The notes under the pieces: generated by a model
The model's database searches: none
Told to the model about the DNA's origin: nothing
Seen by the model: the letters and a program-made list of their open reading frames with translations, nothing else
NCBI GenBank assembly: GCA_903879875.1
Contig: CAIRNC010000454.1
Span: 1 to 6,094 of the forward strand
Source of the DNA: an uncultured Bacteroidota bacterium
Lineage (GTDB): Bacteria; Bacteroidota; Bacteroidia; Flavobacteriales; Flavobacteriaceae
Length of the DNA stretch: 6,094 nt
Direction: 5' to 3'
Program-made: the position numbers and the translations under genes
Shown here: one piece after another, positions 1-4,903 of the stretch
How positions within the stretch are numbered: the stretch's first letter is position 1
Layout: each line of letters opens with the position of its first letter

Positions 1-16
1 ACAAGTTTTTTATCCA

Positions 17-37
17 AATTACGGTTTTACCGTAATT
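17..37. repeat. 9-bp perfect hairpin with 3-nt loop
   Basis: AATTACGGT at 17-25 is the exact reverse complement of ACCGTAATT at 29-37, with loop TTT. No clean T-tract follows on either strand, so it is not a textbook terminator. It could be a protein-binding palindrome or the end of an RNA from outside the window. Confidence 0.5.
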
Positions 38-140
38 AATGTTAAAATTTTAAAAAAGTTTTTTAAACATAATTTTAGTAATATATTTTAAAAAGCTGTT
101 TCATAATAAAAATAAAGTTAAGCTTCTTCTAACATGAACA

Positions 141-196
141 CCGATTAAAATCAAAAACAATCGGATAAAATACGTTTTTTGTTTAAGCAAACGTAT
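141..196. repeat. Two adjacent small hairpins
   Basis: The first is CCGATT (141-146) pairing with AATCGG (159-164). The second is ATACGTTT (170-177) pairing with AAACGTAT (189-196) across an 11-nt loop. Both stems are exact but short, and no gene is adjacent. Function unknown; in sequence this AT-rich some such stems are expected by chance. Confidence 0.3.
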
Positions 197-691
197 CCAT
201 AATTTTCTAACAAACCAAATTTCAACATTAAGAAATGTTTGACTTTTTATATCGTGCAGTAATTTTTAATTTTATTTTTTGTATTTCAAATAATATAAAC
301 TACTGTTTAACGAAAAAAATAGTCTTATTAGTTATAAATGTTAAATTTTCAGAAAGGGTGATAATGTCATTTTATATCAACAATTTTTGATGCTAATAAG
401 TAAAAAGGTTAGTTTTTATGTTGGTGCTTTAATGACAAACACCACTTAGCTCTAATTTTTGGGTGCCTTTATTAAAATCATGTGTTTTTCGCTTCATATT
501 TAAATGATTTACAACTAATTACGCTGATTATAAAATAAAAATCCGTGCTGTCTGTGTGTCTTTTTCTATTTTGGAAACACTGATTGTAATAAAATTGCAA
601 TCCATAAATCGTCATCAAAAATGTTAAATTTTATATTAAGACTTTTTTTATGAATTAAAAATAATAACACAATACTTTCTAATTTGTTTTG

Positions 692-814
692 AGATGCAAA
701 ACCGACTGATTAACTCAACACGAGGTGCATCACAAACAAAGACAACAAAAACAATATGCACCATAAAAAGGGTTGCATAAATCTCGTGTCAGACGACATT
801 ATTCTTTTGTCTGA
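692..814. repeat. Cluster of nested inverted repeats
   Basis: Several exact inverted repeats overlap here. ACACGAG (718-724) pairs with CTCGTGT (783-789). Inside it, GGTGCAT (724-730) pairs with ATGCACC (756-762). GATGCA (692-697) can alternatively pair with TGCATC (727-732). TCAGAC (789-794) pairs with GTCTGA (809-814). The segment 731-754 has no T and would be an unpaired A/C-rich linker. The arrangement could be a folded RNA, a recombination or transfer-origin site, or the worn end of a mobile element. No promoter or conserved motif lets me choose among these. Confidence 0.3.
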
Positions 815-840
815 TGGAATTAGTATTTTATCTAGTGTAA

Positions 841-972
841 CCAATTATAAATGTTTCTAAAACTGAAATTGAGGTAAAAAGAATAGCTAAAATATATCCT
901 GAAATTCTAAATTTAATATCCGCTTTTGATTTGGTTGATAACTTTTATAATCCGATTATTAATATTGATTAA
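841..972 (+). pseudogene. Short open remnant, possible C-terminus of a lost gene
   Basis: The frame is open from a TAA at 838-840 to the TAA at 970-972 and reads 43 codons with protein-like, amphipathic composition (for example KTEIEVKRIAKIYPEIL, then SAFDLVDNFYNP). It has no ATG, GTG or TTG near its beginning and no upstream extension in frame. The ATG at 850 is in another frame and ends after eight codons. I do not recognise the family. It may be the tail of a gene carried by the integrated element and now truncated, or a chance open frame. Confidence 0.25.
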
Positions 973-1006
973 TTTTTATTAATTTAGCAAAAAATATTAA
1001 TAATAA

Positions 1007-1030
1007 CAGTACACGATTCAGTACACGATT
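1007..1030 (+). repeat. Tandem 12-bp repeat CAGTACACGATT x2 (candidate integrase arm sites)
   Basis: CAGTACACGATT occurs at 1007-1018 and again, perfectly and without spacer, at 1019-1030. It lies about 60 bp to the left of the tRNA-derived segment. A related pair with the same GTACACG core, orientation and 12-bp period lies about 80 bp to the right of that segment. Short direct repeats beside a tRNA 3' end are typical arm-type binding sites of tyrosine integrases; that assignment is an inference, since no integrase gene is in the window. Confidence 0.55.
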
Positions 1031-1089
1031 TTATAAAAAATCAAGTAATATAAGGGATAATTTAGTTATTTTTTAAAAAAAATATCAAA

Positions 1090-1131
1090 TTCATAACCCT
1101 GAGGTCACGGGTTCAACTCCCGTCCTCGCTA
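1090..1131 (+). other. 3' fragment of a CAT-anticodon tRNA (att core)
   Basis: The segment fits tRNA numbering exactly from position 32 to 73. It has anticodon loop TTCATAA (1090-1096, anticodon CAT at 1092-1094), 3' anticodon stem CCCTG, variable loop AGGTC, T-arm ACGGG-TTCAACT-CCCGT (1107-1123) with all five pairs intact, 3' acceptor strand CCTCGCT (1124-1130) and discriminator A1131. CCA is not encoded. The partner strands CAGGG and AGCGAGG are absent upstream; 1085-1089 reads TCAAA. It is therefore not a functional tRNA but the piece displaced when an element integrates into a tRNA 3' half. An intact copy should lie further left on the plus strand. CAT suggests Met (or Ile with lysidine); the three C's next to the loop resemble initiator tRNA, but the full gene is needed to decide. 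Confidence 0.8.
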
Positions 1132-1147
1132 CAAAAGGAAATTCAAT

Positions 1148-1183
1148 AAAAAAGCGGTTTAGCGTACACTAAACCGCTTTTTT
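1148..1183 (+). terminator. Strong hairpin terminator after the tRNA fragment
   Basis: AAAGCGGTTTAG (1151-1162) pairs perfectly with CTAAACCGCTTT (1169-1180). The stem extends by three A-T pairs to 1148/1183, and a T-run ends at 1184. The loop is CGTACA (1163-1168). It lies 17 nt downstream of the tRNA discriminator base, where the tRNA's own terminator would be expected. The A-rich left side means it could also act on the minus strand. The loop plus the next base reads CGTACAC, the core of the repeats on either side. Confidence 0.8.
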
Positions 1184-1212
1184 TATGCAAAAATCTCACT
1201 ACTTCTACTCTC

Positions 1213-1236
1213 CGTACACGTTTTCGTACACGATTT
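1213..1236 (+). repeat. 12-bp-spaced repeat pair CGTACACGTTTT / CGTACACGATTT
   Basis: Two adjacent 12-mers (1213-1224 and 1225-1236) differ at one base. They share GTACACG, orientation and 12-bp period with the pair at 1007-1030 on the other side of the tRNA fragment. They are candidate arm-type sites of a tyrosine integrase, or sites for another DNA-binding protein. Their presence on the presumed chromosomal side is unexpected for a single simple insertion. Confidence 0.5.
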
Positions 1237-1393
1237 ACCTATGAAATCAAATTAATCCGAGTCAAAAATCTTTACTCGAGGAGTTCCTATTTTCGGAAAA
1301 TTTATACTTTCAAAACAGTAACAAGACATCGTTAAATGTTAATTATATGTTAATATTTAGTACTATGTAAAACAAGATACTGTCTTTTAGCTA
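1237..1393. promoter_or_regulatory. Upstream region of the DUF4870-PadR operon with phased repeats
   Basis: No gene is present. ATGTTAAT occurs at 1336-1343 and 1347-1354, exactly 11 bp apart, about one helical turn, so both copies face the same side of the DNA. ACAT at 1326-1329 and ATGT at 1336-1339 form a short inverted repeat with 6 nt between. These lie roughly 40-70 bp upstream of the predicted -7 element, where an operator could sit. PadR proteins commonly bind ATGT/ACAT-type palindromes and often control their own operon, so this is a possible but unproven operator. A small stem, CGAGT (1258-1262) with ACTCG (1274-1278), is also present. Confidence 0.3.
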
Positions 1394-1401
1394 TATATTT
1401 G
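1394..1401 (+). promoter_or_regulatory. Bacteroidota-type -7 promoter element TATATTTG
   Basis: TATATTTG matches the TANNTTTG consensus of the primary sigma factor of Bacteroidota. It lies 61 nt before the preferred ATG at 1463, giving an untranslated leader of about 50-55 nt. I do not see a good TTG -33 element at 17-23 bp upstream, so the promoter may be weak or activator-dependent. A 6-bp inverted repeat, ACTAGG (1413-1418) with CCTAGT (1430-1435), falls just after the expected transcription start and could form a hairpin at the 5' end of the mRNA. Confidence 0.45.
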
Positions 1402-1462
1402 CATAAGAAATTACTAGGTGTGCAAAATGCCTAGTTTTAAAAAAGCAAAAAAGAAACTAAAT

Positions 1463-1918
1463 ATGGAAACAAAAGATAACAAAAACAAAGCTACATTACT
1501 TCACTTGAGCGCATTAAGTCAATATGTATTCCCTTTCGGGAACTTTATATTTCCGCTTATTTTATGGAGTTCTATGAAAGAAAAAGCCACATACATTGAC
1601 CAGCAAGGAAAACAAGTATTGAACTTTCAATTAAGTTTGTTCATTTACTCCTTAATTTTAGTATTAATAGCTGTTCCAATTTTTATTGCAACTGTAGTAA
1701 ATGGAATCTCGATTTCAGACTCCATCAACCTGAACCATTTTGAAATTAATTCATTTCATTTAGAAAATGTTTCTGGATTAGTACTAATTGCACTTTTCGC
1801 AGTTTTCTTATTTTTTACTATCAAAATAGCAGAATTTTTCTTAATCATTTATGCAGCGGTAAAAACGGCTAACGGAGATGATTTTAAATATCCTTTAACC
1901 ATACATTTTATAAAATAA
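1463..1918 (+). CDS. DUF4870 domain-containing small membrane protein
   Basis: The protein has 151 residues from the preferred ATG. Residues about 12-36 form a first hydrophobic segment. The polar stretch KATYIDQQGKQVLNFQLS (41-58) carries the 'GKQVLNFQ' signature of the DUF4870 family. Hydrophobic segments follow at about 57-80 and 104-133, ending in YAAVKTANGDDFKYPL, the usual family C-terminus. An in-frame GTG at 1418 and ATG at 1427 would add a lysine-rich N-terminus, but these lie inside the likely 5' hairpin very close to the transcription start. The ATG at 1463 gives the usual family beginning, a short charged segment and then 'LLHLSALSQY'. The function of DUF4870 proteins is unknown. 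The gene is 62 nt ahead of padR in the same direction and probably co-transcribed with it, suggesting an accessory envelope role. Confidence 0.85.
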   Translation: METKDNKNKATLLHLSALSQYVFPFGNFIFPLILWSSMKEKATYIDQQGKQVLNFQLSLFIYSLILVLIAVPIFIATVVNGISISDSINLNHFEINSFHLENVSGLVLIALFAVFLFFTIKIAEFFLIIYAAVKTANGDDFKYPLTIHFIK

Positions 1919-1980
1919 AAATCAATCAATCATCAATCAAAAAACAATCAGTTTAATCAAAAATTAAAAAAAATGACATT

Positions 1981-2310
1981 ATGAACATTGAAAACACAAA
2001 AGCCCAAATGCGCAAAGGGGTTCTCGAGTTTTGCATCTTATCGGTTTTAAAAGAGAAAGATGCTTACACTTCGGAAATTTTAGACACCCTTAAAAACGCT
2101 AAATTGCTTGTAGTAGAAGGCACTGTGTATCCTTTACTTACAAGACTGAAAAACGATGGATTACTCAACTACCGTTGGGAAGAATCACTTTCTGGACCGC
2201 CAAGAAAATACTATGGCTTAACCGAAATTGGACAAACTTTTTTAAACGAATTAAATAGCACTTGGACCGAATTGTCTGATGCAGTAAACATTATAACAAC
2301 ACAAAAATAA
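1981..2310 (+). CDS. PadR family transcriptional regulator
   Basis: This is a 109-residue winged-helix protein, normal length for a short (PadR-s1-like) member. Residues 8-22 (QMRKGVLEFCILSVL) are the characteristic first helix. Residues 27-60 contain the recognition region, with the family motif EGTVYPLLTRLKNDGLL (46-62). Residues 63-81 form the wing, with SGPPRKYYGLT (71-81), and a C-terminal dimerisation helix covers 82-107. PadR proteins are mostly repressors that respond to small molecules or membrane-active compounds. Here it stands 5 nt ahead of a PspC-domain gene and so probably controls the operon, including itself. The leader contains ATCAATCA-type repeats (1921-1940) and an A-rich stretch rather than a Shine-Dalgarno sequence. 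A tiny frame, ATG ACA TTA TGA (1973-1984), overlaps the start codon. Confidence 0.93.
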   Translation: MNIENTKAQMRKGVLEFCILSVLKEKDAYTSEILDTLKNAKLLVVEGTVYPLLTRLKNDGLLNYRWEESLSGPPRKYYGLTEIGQTFLNELNSTWTELSDAVNIITTQK

Positions 2311-2315
2311 AAGTC

Positions 2316-4046
2316 ATGAACAAAACTGTAAACATCAATTTAGGAGGAATGTTCTTTCATATAGACGAAGATGCCTACCAAAAATTATCTCGTTATTTTG
2401 ACGCAATTAAACGTTCGCTTTCCAATTCAAATGGGCAAGACGAAATAATCAAAGATATCGAAATGCGTATAGCCGAATTAATTTCGGAAAAACATACGAA
2501 CGACAAACAAGTCATCAATCTTAGAGAATTAGACGAAGTAATTGCTGTAATGGGACAACCCGAAGATTACAGAATCGATAATGATGGTGACGAACCAGTG
2601 GCTAAAAGTTACAATGCTTCATCGAACAGAAGCACCAGAAAATTATATCGCGATAGAGATACGGGAGTTATTGGAGGAGTTGCGTCGGGATTAGGTCATT
2701 ATTTTGGTATTGATAAAGCTTGGATTAGATTACTCTTCTTGGTAATTGTATCGGCGGGCGGCGCAGGATTTTTTATTTATTTAATCCTTTGGATAGCAAT
2801 GCCAGAAGCCATCACTACATCGGATAAACTAGAAATGAAAGGCGAACCGGTTACTATTTCTAATATTGAGAAAAAAGTACGTGAAGAGTTTGATACTGTT
2901 TCCGAAAAGCTTAAAAATGTTGATTACGACAAAATGGGCAATCAAGTAAAAACAGGTGTGGAAAGTGTAGCTTCAAACATTGGAGAAATTTCCGTATCAA
3001 TTTTTAAAGTATTTGCCAAAATTTTAGGTGTAATAATTATAATATGTTCTTTGCCAGTGTTGGTTGGACTACTGATTGGTGTTTTCACTTTGGGTTCGGT
3101 TTCTTTTATCGAATTTCCTTGGACCACTTTTATAGAAGCGGGTAATTTTACTGATTTTCCAATTTGGTCTTTTGGATTACTCATGCTTTTTGCTGTTGGA
3201 ATTCCGTTCTTTTTCCTAGCACTTTTAGGTTTCAAATTACTTTCTCCAAACCTGAAATCGATTGGAACAATTGCTAAATCGACTTTGTTAGCACTTTGGT
3301 TGATATCAATTGCGCTTTGTATAACTATTGGAATTAATCAAGCTTCCGCTTATGCAATTGACGGTAGAGTCGTTCAGAAAGAAACTATAAATCTTGCGCC
3401 AACCGATACTCTTTTTGTAAAATTCAAACACAACGATTATTTTGCAAAAAATGTTGATGAACATAATGATTTTAAAATTACTCAAGATTCGACCAATGCA
3501 AATGTGATTTACTCCAATGAAGTGAGTATTAAAATTATGAAAACAGATGAAAAATTACCTTATCTTCAAATTGAAAAAGAAGCCAAAGGAAAATCATTAT
3601 CAGAAGCCAAATTAAGAGCTGACAAAATCAAATATGGTTATAAAATCGTTGGGAATCATTTGATTTTAGACAATTATTTGTTAGCTGATTTTAAAAACAA
3701 ATACCGTGATCAAGAAGTTGAAATCATTTTGTATTTACCAAAAGGCACGCTATTTAAAGCCGATGCCAGCTTAGAAAACTATGACCGTTCTAGCGATGAT
3801 TTTTTTAATCTTCATTTCAGTTCAGACCGATATATTTATCGCGTGAATGATGATAAAGTGGTTTGTTTAAATTGTCCAGAAGTGGAAAACGAATATAATG
3901 ATGTAGAAATCAATACGAATAAAGACACCATTATAACTACAACAACATCTGTAAATGTAAACGGTGAAAAAGTATTAATAAAAGAAGTTTCAAATACAAA
4001 AAAAGGACTAACAACTGACGTTAACGGAGTAATCATTAAAAAATAA
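2316..4046 (+). CDS. PspC domain-containing envelope protein with large extracytoplasmic C-terminal domain
   Basis: The protein has 576 residues. Residues 1-90 are a soluble region (MNKTVNINLGGMFFHIDEDA, then IEMRIAELISEKH and LDEVIAVMGQPEDY) often found ahead of PspC in Bacteroidota. The PspC domain spans about 107-165, with KLYRDRDTGVIGGVASGLGHYFGID-type sequence beginning at 109 and its membrane helix at about 137-161. Three further predicted membrane helices lie at about 230-258, 284-308 and 320-345. The remaining 230 residues are hydrophilic and probably periplasmic, with a CLNC pair at 517-520. PspC in proteobacteria is a membrane sensor of the phage-shock response; here only the domain, not the pathway, is evident. 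The gene lies 5 nt after padR and 6 nt before the GIN gene, so translation is probably coupled. No psp partner gene is in the window. A direct role in envelope stress is inference. Confidence 0.9.
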   Translation: MNKTVNINLGGMFFHIDEDAYQKLSRYFDAIKRSLSNSNGQDEIIKDIEMRIAELISEKHTNDKQVINLRELDEVIAVMGQPEDYRIDNDGDEPVAKSYNASSNRSTRKLYRDRDTGVIGGVASGLGHYFGIDKAWIRLLFLVIVSAGGAGFFIYLILWIAMPEAITTSDKLEMKGEPVTISNIEKKVREEFDTVSEKLKNVDYDKMGNQVKTGVESVASNIGEISVSIFKVFAKILGVIIIICSLPVLVGLLIGVFTLGSVSFIEFPWTTFIEAGNFTDFPIWSFGLLMLFAVGIPFFFLALLGFKLLSPNLKSIGTIAKSTLLALWLISIALCITIGINQASAYAIDGRVVQKETINLAPTDTLFVKFKHNDYFAKNVDEHNDFKITQDSTNANVIYSNEVSIKIMKTDEKLPYLQIEKEAKGKSLSEAKLRADKIKYGYKIVGNHLILDNYLLADFKNKYRDQEVEIILYLPKGTLFKADASLENYDRSSDDFFNLHFSSDRYIYRVNDDKVVCLNCPEVENEYNDVEINTNKDTIITTTTSVNVNGEKVLIKEVSNTKKGLTTDVNGVIIKK

Positions 4047-4052
4047 GAAATC

Positions 4053-4793
4053 ATGATAAAAATAATTGTTTATTTAACCAAATTAGTAGCTATAGCTTTT
4101 GTAGCCATGCTTTTTGCCTCCTGTAAATATTCCATCGATTTGGGCAGAGGTGAAAAAGGAAGTGGAAACATTACCACACAAACTCGTGCAATAAATTCAG
4201 ACTTTAGTAAAATTGAAGTTAGCAATGGCATTGAAGTAATTGTAGAACAATCGGATGATAAATCTGTTACTGTTGCAACCGATGATAATTTGCAAAAACT
4301 AATTGTTACTAAAGTGGAAAACGGGGTGCTAATTGTTGAAGCCGACAAAAGTTACAATGCTACCGAAACACCTAGGGTAACGGTAAAAATGCCAATCATA
4401 AAAGGGTTAAGCGCTGATAGTGGCGCAGAAATTAAAAGCCAAAACACATTGATTACGCCCCTATTAGCGGTAGAATCAGACAGCGGAAGTACAATAAATA
4501 TTACAGTTGAAGCCGACGCTATAACTTTAGAAAGTGCCAGTGGAAGCACCATAGAAGCCAGTGGAAAAGCATTAAAACTAGAAACAACTTCAGAAAGCGG
4601 AAGTAGTATTGATGCAGAAAAGTTAATGGCAAACGAAGTGATTGCGCAATCCAATAGTGGTAGCAGTACGGATGTATATCCGATTTTGAAACTCGATGCC
4701 AAAGCCTCTAGCGGTTCCTCTATCAATTATCATAAAGCACCAAAAAGTCTATCGAAAGAAGAAAGTTCTGGTGGTAGTGTTGATGAAGAATAA
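4053..4793 (+). CDS. Head-GIN domain (DUF2807) lipoprotein
   Basis: The protein has 246 residues. Residues 1-23 are a signal peptide, and LFASC places the lipidated cysteine at C24. The following residues, KYSIDL, do not form an acidic surface-export signal, so anchoring to the inner leaflet of the outer membrane, or to the inner membrane, is possible. The head-GIN/DUF2807 domain (about 45-228) begins with the typical SDFSKIEVSNGIEVIVEQ. It then shows a ladder of S-G turns at residues 123, 144, 163, 182, 202, 220 and 239, spaced 18-21 residues, with SGSSI-like repeats, as expected of a right-handed parallel beta-helix. The C-terminal SSGGSVDEE is a common ending in the family. Ligand or partner is unknown. 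As last gene of the padR-pspC operon, 6 nt after pspC, it probably acts in the envelope together with the PspC protein. Confidence 0.92.
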   Translation: MIKIIVYLTKLVAIAFVAMLFASCKYSIDLGRGEKGSGNITTQTRAINSDFSKIEVSNGIEVIVEQSDDKSVTVATDDNLQKLIVTKVENGVLIVEADKSYNATETPRVTVKMPIIKGLSADSGAEIKSQNTLITPLLAVESDSGSTINITVEADAITLESASGSTIEASGKALKLETTSESGSSIDAEKLMANEVIAQSNSGSSTDVYPILKLDAKASSGSSINYHKAPKSLSKEESSGGSVDEE

Positions 4794-4801
4794 AGAACAC
4801 A

Positions 4802-4837
4802 AAAAAACTCCAAATCTATTCAGGTTTGGAGTTTTTT
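4802..4837. terminator. Bidirectional Rho-independent terminator
   Basis: Positions 4802-4817 pair with 4822-4837 over 16 bp with a single G-U pair (4815/4824) and loop ATTC (4818-4821). The left side is A-rich and the right side ends in six T's, so it can serve the plus-strand operon, whose stop codon is 8 nt before it, and the convergent minus-strand LRR gene. A second, smaller stem, ATCTAG (4843-4848) with CTAGAT (4853-4858) and loop TTTT, lies beside it. Confidence 0.9.
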
Positions 4838-4903
4838 ATATAATCTAGTTTTCTAGATGTGCCGTTATTTGTAAAAAAAATAGGCTTCCTTATTTCTTAA
4901 AAT

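Larger units (their letters stand above)
1..840. other. Gene-free AT-rich region, probably decayed accessory DNA
   Basis: I find no credible coding region here on either strand: open frames are short, interrupted and lack protein-like composition. The stretch is strongly AT-rich and contains several small inverted repeats, listed separately. The 14-base string at 336-349 recurs at 619-632 (AAATGTTAAATTTT), but it is low-complexity and may be chance. Because the block ends at a tRNA 3' fragment with repeats typical of an integration site, I infer that it is the eroded end of an integrated element rather than an ordinary promoter region. That reading depends on the att interpretation. Confidence 0.5.

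Noticed and set aside
336..632. 14-base direct repeat AAATGTTAAATTTT at 336 and 619 as element ends
   Set aside because: It is nearly pure A/T in a very AT-rich region, with no terminal structure or gene between the copies.
1..1089. An integrase or other mobility gene
   Set aside because: No frame on either strand gives a recombinase or transposase motif; if an integrase exists it lies outside the window.
1085..1131. A complete tRNA gene
   Set aside because: The D-arm, the 5' acceptor strand and the 5' anticodon stem are not present upstream, so only the 3' part can be called.
1418..1462. Longer start of the DUF4870 protein at GTG 1418 or ATG 1427
   Set aside because: It would begin within about 20 nt of the predicted transcription start and inside a hairpin, and adds a lysine-rich segment not typical of the family; the ATG at 1463 fits better.
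1921..1951. Repeated ATCAATCA units as a regulatory repeat or CRISPR-like array
   Set aside because: The units are 4-8 bases, imperfect and low-complexity, with no spacers; they look like simple sequence in a leader.
2942..3235. Reverse-strand open frame of 97 codons inside the PspC gene
   Set aside because: It lies wholly opposite membrane-helix codons of a well-supported gene, has no recognisable domain and no promoter; it is a shadow of the real frame.
3836..4726. Reverse-strand open frames opposite the end of the PspC gene and opposite the GIN gene
   Set aside because: The translations are serine/leucine-rich strings created by complementing the real codons, with no family match I recognise; the plus-strand proteins have clear domains.
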